Shown in pieces: positions 9,680-20,010 of a stretch of 64,000 bases of DNA. Positions within the stretch are counted from its first letter, which is position 1. The number at the start of each line of letters is the position of its first letter. The translations under genes and the position numbers were made by a program. The notes beneath the pieces were generated by a model. It worked only from the letters and a program-made list of their open reading frames with translations. It had not been told where the DNA came from and ran no database searches. The DNA is from Streptomyces agglomeratus (GTDB lineage: Bacteria > Actinomycetota > Actinomycetes > Streptomycetales > Streptomycetaceae): assembly GCF_001746415.1 (NCBI RefSeq), contig NZ_MEHJ01000001.1:5772501-5836500 (forward strand). Direction: 5' to 3'.

Positions 9680-9814
9680 CCCGAGCCGCAGCCGGTCACC
9701 CGACACCCGCAGCCCGTCAGCCCTAGCCCGCAGCCACCGCAGCCCGTCCCGACCCCGCCCCGTCCCCGTCCGTACCGTCCGCGAAGCCGACCCCGACCCC
9801 CGGCAGGTGACGCA

Positions 9815-11800
9815 GTGCCCCCCCAGGAACCACCGCGCCGTCGCGTGCCCGGCCCCGGGCGCCCGCACGGCGGCGGGCGCCCCAGGCCCACCGCCAGGCC
9901 CGCCGCGCGCCCCAAGGGGCGCCCCCCGGCGGGGCGGGCGCGCCCCGCGCCCAAGCCCGCCCGCTCCCTGGTGCTCGGCAGTCCCAAGCCCCGGCTGCGG
10001 CTGGTCGGCGTCGGTCTCACCCTGGTCATGCTGGCCTTCGTCGTACGGCTGCTCCAGGTCCAGGCCGTCGATGCGAGCACGTACACCGCCAAGGCGGAGA
10101 AGAACCGGTACCTCAGCTCCACGCTGGCCGCCGAGCGCGGCCAGATCACGGACCGCGGCGGCATCGCGCTGGCCACCAGCGTCGACGCGCACAACATCAC
10201 GGCCGACCCGTTCATGTTCACGGCCAAGTTCACCAAGGTCCCGGACGCCCCCGAGCAGGCCGCCGCGCTCCTCGCGCCGATCCTCCGCAAGGACGCGGAC
10301 GACCTGGCGAAGAAGCTGCGGACCCCCAAGATCAGGTACGTCGTCCTGGCCCAGCGCCAGACGCCGCAGATCTGGAACCAGATCAAGGACCTCAAGAGCG
10401 TCTTCGCCGAGAAGGCGGGCGAGGACAAGGCCAGGGGCGGCAAGGGCGTCAACGTTCTCGCCGGGGTCTTCCAGGAGGCCAGCAGCAAGCGGGTCTACCC
10501 CAACGGCGACCTGGCCGCCGGGATACTCGGTTACGTCAACGCCGAGGGCAAGGGCGCGGGCGGCCTGGAGACGCAGCTGGACGACGAACTGGCCGGCAAG
10601 GACGGCGAGATCAAGTACGCCCAGTCCGGCGGCCGCAGGGTGCCCACCGTCGGCGCCCGCGAGGTCCCGGCCGTCCCCGGCTCGGACATCGAGCTGACCA
10701 TCGACCGCGACATCCAGTGGGCCGCCCAGGACGCCATCACCGAGCAGGTCAGGAAGTCCGGCGCGGACCGCGGCTACGTGATAGTCCAGGACACCCGCAC
10801 CGGCGAGGTCCTGGCCATGGCCAACGCCCCCGGCTTCGACCCGAACGACCTCTCGCAGGCCAACGCCGCGGCCATGGGCAACGCGGCCCTCCAGGACGCG
10901 TACGAACCCGGCTCCACCGCGAAGGTCATGTCCATGGCTGCCGTACTGGAGGAGAACGCGGCCGCGCCGGGCACCCATGTCGTCGTACCGAACCGGCTGC
11001 ACCGCGGCGACCGGCTGTTCAAGGACGACATCGACCACCCGACCTGGTACCTGACGCTCAACGGCGTACTCGCCAAGTCCAGCAACATCGGCACGATCCT
11101 GGCCACCGAGCAGCTCGGGAAGAGCCGGCGCGAGGCGAACCGGATCCTCCACTCCTACCTGCGGAAGTTCGGTCTCGGCCGGCCCAGCGGGCTCGGCTAC
11201 CCCGGCGAGACGTCGGGCATCCTCGCGGCGCCCGGGGACTGGAGCACCTCGCAGCAGTACACGATCCCGTTCGGCCAGGGCCTGTCCCTGAACGCCATGC
11301 AGGCCGCCTCGGTGTACTCGACTATCGCCAACGGCGGCGTACGGATCCAGCCAACGCTCGTACGCGGCACCAAGGGGCCCGACGGCCGCTTCACCCCGGC
11401 CCCGGCGCCCAAGAAGACCCGGGTGGTCAGCGAGAAGACCGCCAGGACCCTGGCCACCATGCTGGAGTCGGTCGTCGACGACGAGGAGGGTACGGGCACC
11501 AAGGCCCGCATCCCCGGCTACCGCGTCGGCGGCAAGACCGGCACCTCCAACCGGGTGGATCCGGCCACCGGACGCTACAAGGGCTACACCGCGTCCTTCG
11601 CCGGCTTCGCGCCCGCCGACAAGCCGCGGATCACCGTGTACTGCGCCATCCAGAACCCGACCAGGGGCAGCTACTTCGGCGGCCAGATCTGCGGCCCCAT
11701 CTACAAGCAGGTGATGGAGTTCGCGCTCAAGACCCTTCAGGTCGCACCGACCGGCAGCAAGCCCGCACGGCTGCCGGTGTCCTTCACACCCGGCGAGTGA
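9815..11800 (+). CDS. ftsI: penicillin-binding protein FtsI (septal class B transpeptidase)
   Basis: 661 aa. A roughly 55-residue Arg/Pro-rich cytoplasmic head precedes one membrane helix (about 61-80), the class B dimerization region (AERGQITDRGG) and the transpeptidase domain. Active-site motifs: SxxK as S367-T-A-K370 in EPGSTAKVMSM, SxN as SSN at 422-424, and KTGT at 574-577. It crosslinks septal peptidoglycan together with FtsW and is a beta-lactam target. GTG 9815 has only a weak SD (AGGTGA). It is 13 bases from murE. Confidence 0.96.
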   Translation: MPPQEPPRRRVPGPGRPHGGGRPRPTARPAARPKGRPPAGRARPAPKPARSLVLGSPKPRLRLVGVGLTLVMLAFVVRLLQVQAVDASTYTAKAEKNRYLSSTLAAERGQITDRGGIALATSVDAHNITADPFMFTAKFTKVPDAPEQAAALLAPILRKDADDLAKKLRTPKIRYVVLAQRQTPQIWNQIKDLKSVFAEKAGEDKARGGKGVNVLAGVFQEASSKRVYPNGDLAAGILGYVNAEGKGAGGLETQLDDELAGKDGEIKYAQSGGRRVPTVGAREVPAVPGSDIELTIDRDIQWAAQDAITEQVRKSGADRGYVIVQDTRTGEVLAMANAPGFDPNDLSQANAAAMGNAALQDAYEPGSTAKVMSMAAVLEENAAAPGTHVVVPNRLHRGDRLFKDDIDHPTWYLTLNGVLAKSSNIGTILATEQLGKSRREANRILHSYLRKFGLGRPSGLGYPGETSGILAAPGDWSTSQQYTIPFGQGLSLNAMQAASVYSTIANGGVRIQPTLVRGTKGPDGRFTPAPAPKKTRVVSEKTARTLATMLESVVDDEEGTGTKARIPGYRVGGKTGTSNRVDPATGRYKGYTASFAGFAPADKPRITVYCAIQNPTRGSYFGGQICGPIYKQVMEFALKTLQVAPTGSKPARLPVSFTPGE

Positions 11801-11813
11801 CTCAGGACCACCA

Positions 11814-13514
11814 GTGACAACCATCACCCGGAACCCCGGAAACCACGAAGATCCCGACGCGGGCCGGCACCCCTCGTTTCGCGGGGGGCCGGGTACGCCC
11901 GGTACGCTCACCGCCGTGCCACACGCTGATCAGTCCCAAACCACCCAGAAGGACGCCCCGGTGACGTACCCCGGAGCGCCCCGGCCGGTCCAGGTCCGCC
12001 CGACACCCCTCGGGGAGCTGGCCGAACGGCTGGGTATCGAGGCCCGAGCCGCCGGGAGCGCGGCCGAGGTCACCGGTATCACGCACGATTCCCGCGCGGT
12101 CAGGCCCGGTGATCTGTACGCCGCCCTGCCAGGGGCGCGCCTGCACGGCGCCGACTTCGCCACCCAGGCGGCGGGACTCGGCGCGGCCGCGATCCTCACC
12201 GACCCGACCGGCGCCGCGAGAGCCGAGGCCACGGGCCTGCCCGCCCTGGTGGTCGACGACCCCCGCGGCCGGATGGGTGAGCTCGCCACCGAGATCTACG
12301 GCCACCCCGGCGACGCCCTGCTCCAGCTCGGCATCACCGGCACGTCCGGCAAGACCACCACGGCGTACCTCGTCGAGGGCGGTCTGCGGGCGGCCGGGAG
12401 ACTGTCCGGCCTGATCGGTACGGTCGAGATGCGCATCGGCGACGAGCGCATCAAGTCCGAGCGCACCACCCCCGAGGCCACCGACCTCCAGGCCCTCTTC
12501 GCCGTCATGCGCGAACGCGGTGTCGACGCGGTCGCCATGGAGGTCTCCAGCCACGCGCTGGTGCTCGGCCGGGTCGACGGCTGCGTCTTCGACGTCGCGG
12601 TCTTCAACAACCTGAGCCCCGAGCACATGGAATTCCACTCCGACATGGAGGACTACTTCCAGGCGAAGGCACGTCTCTTCACCCCGGAGCGCAGCAGGAC
12701 CGGCGTCGTGAACTTCGACGACGAGTACGGCCGCCGGCTCATCACCGAGTCGGGCGTCCCGGTCACCTCCTTCTCCGCCGAGGGCCACCCGGACGCCGAC
12801 TGGCGCGCCGAGGACGTCGAGGTCGGGCCGTTCACCAGTACGTTCACGGCGATCGGCCCCAAGGGCGAGCGGATCACCGCGACCGCCCCGCTGGCCGGCC
12901 CGTTCAACGTGGCCAACACGCTCGCGGCGATCGTCACGCTCGCCGTCGCGGGCATCGACCCGCAGACCGCCGCCGACGGCATCGCCGCCGTACCCGGCGT
13001 ACCGGGCCGCCTCGAACGCGTGGACGAGGGGCAGCCGTACCTCGCCGTCGTCGACTACGCCCACAAGACGGACGCCGTCGAATCGGTCCTGCGCGCCCTG
13101 CGCAAGGTCACCGAGGGCGAACTGCACATCGTGCTCGGCTGCGGCGGCGACCGCGACAAGCAGAAGCGGCCCTCGATGGGCGCCGCCGCCGCCCGCCTCG
13201 CCGACACCGCCGTACTGACCTCCGACAACCCGCGCTCCGAGGACCCCCTCGCGATCCTCGCCGCGATGCTCGCCGGCGCCGCCGAGGTCCCCGCGCACGA
13301 GCGCGGCGACGTCCTGGTCGACGCGGACCGGGCCTCGGCCATCGCGGCCGCGGTCGCCCGCGCCAAGCCCGGTGACACCGTGCTCGTCGCGGGCAAGGGA
13401 CACGAACAGGGCCAGGACATCGCCGGAGTGGTACGCCCCTTCGACGACCGCCAGGTGCTCCGCGCCGCCATCCGCAGCGCCGGAGCGGCCCACGACAGCG
13501 GGGTGACCCTGTGA
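11814..13514 (+). CDS. murE: UDP-MurNAc-tripeptide synthetase MurE (diaminopimelate-adding)
   Basis: 566 aa from GTG 11814; an alternative GTG at 11961 (VTYPGAPRP) would remove a 49-residue extension of low conservation. P-loop GITGTSGKTTT at about 173-183, a lysine likely carbamylated in YFQAKARLF (K285), and the DNPRSEDP motif at 471-478, which in MurE is read as selecting diaminopimelate over lysine. It ligates the third stem residue (LL-DAP expected in streptomycetes) to UDP-MurNAc-L-Ala-D-Glu in the cytoplasm, using ATP. The stop overlaps the murF start. Confidence 0.96.
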   Translation: MTTITRNPGNHEDPDAGRHPSFRGGPGTPGTLTAVPHADQSQTTQKDAPVTYPGAPRPVQVRPTPLGELAERLGIEARAAGSAAEVTGITHDSRAVRPGDLYAALPGARLHGADFATQAAGLGAAAILTDPTGAARAEATGLPALVVDDPRGRMGELATEIYGHPGDALLQLGITGTSGKTTTAYLVEGGLRAAGRLSGLIGTVEMRIGDERIKSERTTPEATDLQALFAVMRERGVDAVAMEVSSHALVLGRVDGCVFDVAVFNNLSPEHMEFHSDMEDYFQAKARLFTPERSRTGVVNFDDEYGRRLITESGVPVTSFSAEGHPDADWRAEDVEVGPFTSTFTAIGPKGERITATAPLAGPFNVANTLAAIVTLAVAGIDPQTAADGIAAVPGVPGRLERVDEGQPYLAVVDYAHKTDAVESVLRALRKVTEGELHIVLGCGGDRDKQKRPSMGAAAARLADTAVLTSDNPRSEDPLAILAAMLAGAAEVPAHERGDVLVDADRASAIAAAVARAKPGDTVLVAGKGHEQGQDIAGVVRPFDDRQVLRAAIRSAGAAHDSGVTL

Positions 13515-14926
13515 TCGCACTCTCCCTGGCCGAGGTCGCCGGAATCACCGGCGGGCAGACGCACGACATACCGGACAGCACCCTCCAGGTGACCGGGCCC
13601 GTCGTCATCGACTCCCGCGAGGTGAAGCCCGGCAGCCTCTTCGCAGCCTTCGCGGGCGAGCGCGTCGACGGCCACGACTACGCCGCCACGGCCGTCGCCT
13701 CCGGCGCGGCCGCTGTCCTGGCCACCCGGCCCGTCGGCGTACCGGCCATCGTCGTGGACGACGTCACCGAGGCGCTGGGCGCACTGGCCCGCGCCGTCGT
13801 CGAAAAGCTCGGCACCAAGGTCGTCGCCCTCACCGGCTCGGCCGGCAAGACCTCCACCAAGGACCTGATCGCCCAGCTGCTGGAGCACAAGGCCCCCACG
13901 GTCTGGACCCCCGGCTCCCTCAACAACGAGATCGGCCTGCCGCTCACCGCTCTGCGCGCCACCGAGGAGACCGAACACCTGGTCCTCGAAATGGGCGCGC
14001 GCGGCATCGGCCACATCCGGTACCTCACCGAGCTGACCCCGCCGCACATCGGGCTCGTACTGAACGTGGGCACCGCCCACATCGGCGAGTTCGGCGGCCG
14101 CGAGCAGATCGCGCAGGCCAAGGGCGAGATGGTCGAGGCGCTGCCGGCGGCGGAAGCGGGCGGAGTGGCCGTTCTCAACGCCGACGATCAGCTCGTACGG
14201 GCCATGGCGTCCCGTACGAAAGCCCGGGTCGTTCTCTTCGGCGAGGCCGCGGACGCCGATGTACGTGCCGAGAATGTCCGTCTCACGGAGAATGGACAGC
14301 CCGCCTTCAGTCTTCGCACACCCACCGGGTGCAGTGACGTGACCATGCGGCTGTACGGTGAGCACCACGTGTCGAACGCGCTCGCCGCGGCCGCCGTCGC
14401 CCATGAGCTGGGCATGTCCGTGGACGAGATCGCCACCGCGCTCTCCGAGGCGGGCACGCTGTCCCGCTGGCGCATGGAGGTCACCGAGCGTCCTGACGGC
14501 GTGACAGTCGTCAACGACGCCTACAACGCGAACCCCGAATCCATGCGAGCCGCCCTGCGCGCGCTCGCGGCCATGGGCCAGGGGCGTCGTACGTGGGCGG
14601 TGCTCGGCCAGATGGCCGAGCTCGGTGACGATTCGCTCGCCGAGCACGACGCGGTCGGACGGCTCGCCGTCCGGCTCAACGTCAGCAAGCTCGTGGCAGT
14701 CGGGGGCAGGGAAGCGGCCTGGCTGCAACTGGGCGCTTACAACGAGGGTTCGTGGGGTGAGGAGTCGGTGCACGTGTCCGACGCGCAGGCGGCGGTCGAC
14801 CTGTTGCGCAGTGAACTGCGTCCGGGTGACGTCGTGCTGGTGAAGGCTTCCAGGTCGGTCGGTCTCGAGCGGGTCGCGCAGGCGCTCCTCGACCACCGCA
14901 CCGAGGGTGAGGTCACCGGCCGATGA
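13511..14926 (+). CDS. murF: UDP-MurNAc-tripeptide D-Ala-D-Ala ligase MurF
   Basis: 471 aa. GTG 13511 overlaps the murE stop by 4 bases. Mur-ligase P-loop [13 protein letters not shown] at about 106-118; [21 protein letters not shown] and the C-terminal [17 protein letters not shown] are typical MurF blocks. It adds D-Ala-D-Ala to complete the UDP-MurNAc-pentapeptide. Coupled on both sides: its TGA overlaps the mraY ATG. Confidence 0.96.
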   Translation: MIALSLAEVAGITGGQTHDIPDSTLQVTGPVVIDSREVKPGSLFAAFAGERVDGHDYAATAVASGAAAVLATRPVGVPAIVVDDVTEALGALARAVVEKLGTKVVALTGSAGKTSTKDLIAQLLEHKAPTVWTPGSLNNEIGLPLTALRATEETEHLVLEMGARGIGHIRYLTELTPPHIGLVLNVGTAHIGEFGGREQIAQAKGEMVEALPAAEAGGVAVLNADDQLVRAMASRTKARVVLFGEAADADVRAENVRLTENGQPAFSLRTPTGCSDVTMRLYGEHHVSNALAAAAVAHELGMSVDEIATALSEAGTLSRWRMEVTERPDGVTVVNDAYNANPESMRAALRALAAMGQGRRTWAVLGQMAELGDDSLAEHDAVGRLAVRLNVSKLVAVGGREAAWLQLGAYNEGSWGEESVHVSDAQAAVDLLRSELRPGDVVLVKASRSVGLERVAQALLDHRTEGEVTGR

Positions 14927-15993
14927 GGCAGATCCTCTTCGCGGGAGCCATTGGGCTCTTCCTGACCCTGATCGGCACCCCGCTGCTGATCAAACTGCTG
15001 GCCCGCAAGGGATACGGGCAGTTCATCCGGGACGACGGTCCGCGCGGCCACCACGGCAAGCGCGGCACCCCGACCATGGGCGGCATCGCCTTCATCCTGG
15101 CCACGCTTATCGCGTACGCCCTGGCGAAGGTGATCACCGGCGAGAAGCCGAGTGTTTCCGGCCTGCTGGTGCTCTTCCTCATGGCGGGCATGGGCCTGGT
15201 CGGCTTCCTCGACGACTACATCAAGATCGTCAAGCAGCGTTCGCTGGGCCTGCGGGCGAAGGCGAAGATGGCCGGCCAGCTCATCGTCGGTATCGCGTTC
15301 GCCGTGCTGGCCCTCCAGTTCAAGGACGTGCGCGGCAACGCGCCGGCGTCCACCAAGCTCTCCTTCGTCCAGGACTTCGGCTGGTCGATCGGCCCGGTGC
15401 TGTTCGTGGTCTGGGCGCTGTTCATGATCCTCGCGATGTCGAACGGTGTGAACCTCACCGACGGCCTCGACGGACTCGCGACCGGCGCCTCCGTGATGGT
15501 CTTCGGCGCGTACACCTTCATCGGCCTGTGGCAGTTCCAGGAGTCCTGCGCCGACGCCCCGAGCCTCACCAACCCCGAGGCGTGTTTCGAGGTACGGGAC
15601 CCACTGGACCTCGCGGTCGTCGCCGCCGCCCTCATGGGTGCCTGCTTCGGCTTCCTGTGGTGGAACACCTCGCCCGCGAAGATCTTCATGGGTGACACCG
15701 GCTCGTTGGCCCTCGGCGGCGCGCTCGCGGGTCTGGCGATCTGCTCGCGCACCGAGTTCCTGATGGCGCTCCTCGGCGGTCTGTTCGTCCTCATCACGAT
15801 GTCCGTCGTGATCCAGGTCGGCTCGTTCAAGATGACCGGCAAGCGCGTCTTCAAGATGGCGCCGCTCCAGCATCACTTCGAACTCAAGGGCTGGTCCGAA
15901 GTCCTGGTGGTCGTCCGCTTCTGGATTATCCAGGGCATGTGCGTGATCATCGGCCTCGGGCTCTTCTACGCGGGCTGGGCGGCCGACAAGTGA
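14923..15993 (+). CDS. mraY: phospho-MurNAc-pentapeptide-transferase MraY
   Basis: 356 aa, about ten membrane helices. Diagnostic blocks: [16 protein letters not shown] (about 95-110) with the catalytic Asp pair, [10 protein letters not shown] (177-186), [10 protein letters not shown], and the HHFE loop of [12 protein letters not shown]. It transfers phospho-MurNAc-pentapeptide to undecaprenyl phosphate, making lipid I at the inner membrane face. ATGA overlap with murF and GTGA overlap with murD. Confidence 0.97.
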   Translation: MRQILFAGAIGLFLTLIGTPLLIKLLARKGYGQFIRDDGPRGHHGKRGTPTMGGIAFILATLIAYALAKVITGEKPSVSGLLVLFLMAGMGLVGFLDDYIKIVKQRSLGLRAKAKMAGQLIVGIAFAVLALQFKDVRGNAPASTKLSFVQDFGWSIGPVLFVVWALFMILAMSNGVNLTDGLDGLATGASVMVFGAYTFIGLWQFQESCADAPSLTNPEACFEVRDPLDLAVVAAALMGACFGFLWWNTSPAKIFMGDTGSLALGGALAGLAICSRTEFLMALLGGLFVLITMSVVIQVGSFKMTGKRVFKMAPLQHHFELKGWSEVLVVVRFWIIQGMCVIIGLGLFYAGWAADK

Positions 15994-17408
15994 CCGAAGC
16001 GACCTGGACCGGCAAGCGGGTCACCGTCGCGGGTCTCGGTGTCTCGGGGCTCCCCGCAGCACGTGTGCTGCGGGGCCTCGGGGCCCACGTCACCGTCGTC
16101 AACGACGGAGACGACGAGCGCTCGCGCGCCCAGGCCGCCGAACTCGAAGCCCTGGGCGTCACCGTGCGCCTCGGCGACGGCGCCACCCTCCCCGAGGGCA
16201 CCGAACTGATCGTCACCGCGCCGGGCTGGAAGCCCGACAAGCCGCTCTTCCTGGCCGCCGCCGAGGCGGGCGTGGAGATCTGGGGCGATGTCGAGCTTGC
16301 CTGGCGCCTGCGCGGACCCGGGGCCGCCCCCTGGCTGGCCGTCACCGGCACCAACGGCAAGACCACGACCGTGCGCATGCTGGCCTCCATCCTGGAGGCC
16401 GCCGGCCTGCGTACCGCCGCCGTGGGCAACATCGGCGTATCGCTGCTGGACGCCGTCCTCGGTGACGAGAAGTACGACGTCCTGGCCGTCGAGCTGTCCA
16501 GCTACCAGCTCCACTGGGCGCCCTCGCTGCGCGCCCACTCCGCGGCCGTGCTGAACCTCGCCCCCGACCACCTCGACTGGCACGGCTCCATGGAGGCGTA
16601 CGCCGCCGACAAGGGCCGGATCTACGAGGGCAACCAGGTCGCGTGCGTCTACAACGTCCAGGACCCCGCTACCGAGGCCCTGGTGCGCGAGGCCGACGTC
16701 GAGGAGGGCTGCCGCGCGATCGGCTTCACCCTCGGCCCGCCCGCGCCCTCCCAACTCGGTGTCGTCGACGGCATCCTGGTCGACCGCGCCTTCGTCGAGA
16801 ACCGGCAGAAGAACGCGCAGGAGCTGGCGGACGTCTCCGACGTCAACCCGCCCGCCCCGCACAACATCGCCAACGCCCTCGCGGCAGCGGCCCTCGCCCG
16901 CGCCTACGGCGTCGAGCCCGCCGCCGTGCGCGACGGACTGCGGGCCTTCCGCCCCGACGCCCACCGCATCGAGCACGTCGCGGACGTCGCCGGTGTCGCG
17001 TACGTCGACGACTCCAAGGCCACCAACACGCACGCCGCCGAGGCATCCCTCGCGGCGTACGACCCCATCGTGTGGATCGCCGGCGGCCTCGCCAAGGGCG
17101 CCACCTTCGACGAGCTCGTGGAGAAGTCGGCGAAGCGGCTGCGCGGCGCCGTCCTCATCGGCGCCGACCGCGCGCTCATCCGCGAAGCCCTCGCGCGACA
17201 CGCCCCCGAGGTACCGGTGGTCGACCTCGACCGGACCGACACTGGGGCGATGTCGGCGGCGGTCCGGGAAGCGGCGCGGCTCGCACAGCCCGGGGACACG
17301 GTCCTGATGGCCCCGGCCTGCGCCTCCATGGACATGTTCACCAACTACAACAAGCGCGGCGAGGCATTCGCCGACGCCGTACGCGAGTTGGCTCCGGAGC
17401 GCGACTAG
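15990..17408 (+). CDS. murD: UDP-MurNAc-L-alanine:D-glutamate ligase MurD
   Basis: 472 aa from GTG 15990, chosen because it overlaps the mraY stop as GTGA; the frame is open further upstream inside mraY. N-terminal nucleotide-like fold [18 protein letters not shown]-loop [10 protein letters not shown] at about 118-127, ELSSYQLHW and the third-domain block [12 protein letters not shown]. It adds D-Glu to UDP-MurNAc-L-Ala in the cytoplasm. Out of pathway order in the cluster (after mraY), which is normal for dcw operons. Confidence 0.96.
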   Translation: MTEATWTGKRVTVAGLGVSGLPAARVLRGLGAHVTVVNDGDDERSRAQAAELEALGVTVRLGDGATLPEGTELIVTAPGWKPDKPLFLAAAEAGVEIWGDVELAWRLRGPGAAPWLAVTGTNGKTTTVRMLASILEAAGLRTAAVGNIGVSLLDAVLGDEKYDVLAVELSSYQLHWAPSLRAHSAAVLNLAPDHLDWHGSMEAYAADKGRIYEGNQVACVYNVQDPATEALVREADVEEGCRAIGFTLGPPAPSQLGVVDGILVDRAFVENRQKNAQELADVSDVNPPAPHNIANALAAAALARAYGVEPAAVRDGLRAFRPDAHRIEHVADVAGVAYVDDSKATNTHAAEASLAAYDPIVWIAGGLAKGATFDELVEKSAKRLRGAVLIGADRALIREALARHAPEVPVVDLDRTDTGAMSAAVREAARLAQPGDTVLMAPACASMDMFTNYNKRGEAFADAVRELAPERD

Positions 17409-17468
17409 CGGACCGGTCCCCGCGCCACGGACCGGTCGGCGCAGCTCATGAGTGGAGGGGACACCGAG

Positions 17469-18872
17469 ATGTTGGCCGACGACAGTGCCCCGCGCGGCCG
17501 CACCGCGCTACGCGCCCGCACCGCCCTGCGCGGGCGCGGCGGGGCCGCCGGGGCGCGGCCCGCCCGCCGCCCGGCCGCCGTACGCCGCCGCGGCGGGTTC
17601 CTGGCCGGGCCGCCCGGCGAGAACCGTCTGCGCCGGCTGTACGAGCAGGCGCGGCGCACCTGGGACCGGCCTCTCACGGCGTACTACCTCATCCTGGGCA
17701 GCGCCCTGCTGATCACCGTGCTCGGCCTCGTGATGGTCTACTCCGCCTCGATGATCAAGGCGCTGGAGCTGTCGCTGCCCGCGTCGTACTTCTTCCGCAA
17801 GCAGTTCGTCGCGGCGGTCATCGGAACCGCCCTGCTGCTCGCGGCCTCCCGGATGCCCGCCAAGCTGCACCGCGCGCTCGCCTACCCGCTGCTGGCCGTG
17901 ACCGTCTTCCTGATGGTCCTCGTCCAGATCCCCGGGATAGGAGTCGCCATCGGCGGCAACCAGAACTGGATCTCGCTCGGCGGCCCGTTCATGCTCCAGC
18001 CCAGCGAGTTCGGCAAGCTGGCGCTCGTCCTGTGGGGAGCCGACCTGCTCGCCCGCAAGCAGGACAAGCGGCTGCTGACCCAGTGGAAGCACATGCTGGT
18101 GCCGCTGGTCCCCGTCGCCTTCTTGCTGCTCGGCCTGATCATGCTCGGCGGCGACATGGGTACGGCGATCCTCCTCACCGCGATCCTCTTCGGCCTGCTG
18201 TGGCTCGCGGGGGCGCCCACCCGGCTCTTCGCCGGCGTGCTCGGCTTCGCCGCCTTCGTCGGTTTCGTCCTCATCGGCAACAACGCCAACCGCATGTCAC
18301 GGCTCGCCTGTACCGGCGCGACCGACCTCGGTCCCAAGGGTGAATGCTGGCAGGCGGTGCACGGAATCTATGCTCTCGCCTCGGGCGGACTGTTCGGTTC
18401 CGGGCTGGGGGCAAGTGTGGAAAAATGGGGTCAACTCCCCGAGCCCCACACCGACTTCATCTTCGCGATCACCGGTGAGGAACTGGGTCTCGCGGGGACG
18501 CTGTCGGTACTCGCCCTCTTCGCGGCTCTAGGCTATGCGGGTATCCGCGTGGCCGGACGCACGGAGGACCCCTTCGTGAGGTATGCCGCGGGAGGTGTGA
18601 CCACCTGGATCACGGCCCAGGCCGTGGTCAACATCGGTGCGGTGCTCGGCCTGCTGCCGATCGCCGGTGTCCCCCTCCCGCTGTTCTCCTACGGGGGCTC
18701 CTCTCTGCTGCCGACCATGTTCGCCGTAGGGTTGCTGATCGCCTTCGCGCGAGAGGATCCCGCTGCGAAGGCCGCCCTCGCCATGCGAAGGACTGTCCTT
18801 GGCAAAAGGGCCGGGGTGAGATGGAAGACGATGAGACGGCGCGTCAAGAAGCGTCCGTCCGGAGAGCGGTGA
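17469..18872 (+). CDS. ftsW: lipid II flippase/glycosyltransferase FtsW (SEDS protein)
   Basis: 467 aa from ATG 17469, selected because GGAGGGG (17454-17460) sits 8 bases before it; ATG 17448 in the same frame would add seven residues. A 50-residue Arg/Ala-rich cytoplasmic head is followed by ten predicted membrane helices with SEDS blocks: VMVYSASMIKAL, QPSEFGKLALVLWGA, LPEPHTDFIFAITGEELG and PLPLFSYGGSSLL. FtsW polymerizes lipid II into septal glycan and works with FtsI. In sporulating streptomycetes it is needed for sporulation septa but not for viability (established for the genus). The gap to murG is 6 bases. Confidence 0.96.
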   Translation: MLADDSAPRGRTALRARTALRGRGGAAGARPARRPAAVRRRGGFLAGPPGENRLRRLYEQARRTWDRPLTAYYLILGSALLITVLGLVMVYSASMIKALELSLPASYFFRKQFVAAVIGTALLLAASRMPAKLHRALAYPLLAVTVFLMVLVQIPGIGVAIGGNQNWISLGGPFMLQPSEFGKLALVLWGADLLARKQDKRLLTQWKHMLVPLVPVAFLLLGLIMLGGDMGTAILLTAILFGLLWLAGAPTRLFAGVLGFAAFVGFVLIGNNANRMSRLACTGATDLGPKGECWQAVHGIYALASGGLFGSGLGASVEKWGQLPEPHTDFIFAITGEELGLAGTLSVLALFAALGYAGIRVAGRTEDPFVRYAAGGVTTWITAQAVVNIGAVLGLLPIAGVPLPLFSYGGSSLLPTMFAVGLLIAFAREDPAAKAALAMRRTVLGKRAGVRWKTMRRRVKKRPSGER

Positions 18873-18878
18873 ATTTCG

Positions 18879-19973
18879 GTGCATGTCGTACTCGCCGGTG
18901 GGGGGACCGCCGGCCACATCGAGCCCGCGCTTGCCCTCGCGGACGCACTGCGGAGGCAGGACCCTTCCGTGGGCATCACAGCCCTCGGCACGGAGCGCGG
19001 ACTTGAGACCAGGCTCGTACCCGAGCGCGGCTACGAACTCGGGCTGATCCCCGCGGTCCCGCTGCCCCGCAAGCCCACCCCGGAACTGATCACCGTCCCC
19101 GGGCGGCTGCGCGGCACCATCAAGGCCGCGGAGCAGATCCTGGAGCGTACGAAGGCGGACTGCGTCGTCGGCTTCGGCGGCTACGTCGCCCTGCCCGGCT
19201 ACCTCGCGGCCAAGCGCCTCGGCGTGCCGATCATCGTCCACGAGGCCAACGCGAGGCCGGGCCTGGCCAACAAGATCGGCTCGCGCTACGCGCACGCCGT
19301 GGCCGTCTCCACCCCCGACAGCAAGCTGCGCGGCGCCCGCTACATCGGCATCCCGCTGCGTCGCACCATCGCCACCCTCGACCGGGCACGGGTCCGCCCC
19401 GAGGCGCGTGCGGCCTTCGGCCTCGACCCGAACCTGCCGACGCTGCTGGTCTCCGGCGGCTCGCAGGGCGCCAGGCGACTCAATGAGGTGATCCAGCAGG
19501 TCGCTCCGGTGCTCCAGCGCTCCGGCGTCCAGATCCTGCACGCGGTCGGTCCGAAGAACGAACTGCCGCGCGTGGACAACATGCCCGGGATGCCGCCCTA
19601 CATCCCGGTACCGTATGTGGACCGGATGGACCTCGCGTACGCCGCGGCCGACATGATGCTCTGCCGCGCGGGCGCGATGACCGTCGCCGAACTCTCCGCC
19701 GTCGGGCTCCCCGCCGCCTACGTCCCGCTGCCCATCGGCAACGGCGAGCAGCGGCTGAACGCCCAGCCGGTGGTCAACGCCGGCGGCGGCCTGCTGGTCG
19801 ACGACGCGCAGCTGACGCCCGAGTGGGTGCAGGACCAGGTGCTGCCGGTGCTCGCCGATCCGCACCGGCTGTTCGAGATGTCCCGCGCCGCCGCCGAGTT
19901 CGGCCGCCGGGACGCCGACGACCTGCTCGTCGGCATGGTGTACGAGGCGATCGCCGCACGCAGGGCCGGCTGA
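18879..19973 (+). CDS. murG: UDP-GlcNAc:lipid I N-acetylglucosaminyltransferase MurG
   Basis: 364 aa. GTG 18879 follows GGAGAG. GT-B fold with [18 protein letters not shown] at the N terminus (donor/lipid-binding G-loop), [12 protein letters not shown], the second G-loop [13 protein letters not shown] and a C-terminal UDP-GlcNAc site around [15 protein letters not shown]. It makes lipid II at the cytoplasmic membrane face. It follows ftsW and precedes ftsQ as in other actinobacteria. Confidence 0.96.
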   Translation: MHVVLAGGGTAGHIEPALALADALRRQDPSVGITALGTERGLETRLVPERGYELGLIPAVPLPRKPTPELITVPGRLRGTIKAAEQILERTKADCVVGFGGYVALPGYLAAKRLGVPIIVHEANARPGLANKIGSRYAHAVAVSTPDSKLRGARYIGIPLRRTIATLDRARVRPEARAAFGLDPNLPTLLVSGGSQGARRLNEVIQQVAPVLQRSGVQILHAVGPKNELPRVDNMPGMPPYIPVPYVDRMDLAYAAADMMLCRAGAMTVAELSAVGLPAAYVPLPIGNGEQRLNAQPVVNAGGGLLVDDAQLTPEWVQDQVLPVLADPHRLFEMSRAAAEFGRRDADDLLVGMVYEAIAARRAG

Positions 19974-20010
19974 ACGGCCCACCGACGCAGGTGCCAGGAG
20001 GCGACAGGGA

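Noticed and set aside
9044..9814. Frameshift splitting a longer ftsL or joining ftsL to ftsI
   Set aside because: Both genes have complete domains; the gap frames close quickly (stops at 9617-9619 and 9724-9726) and code no recognised domain.
9533..11911. 792-codon minus-strand frame across ftsI
   Set aside because: Shadow of ftsI; the plus frame has SxxK, SxN and KTG motifs in order.
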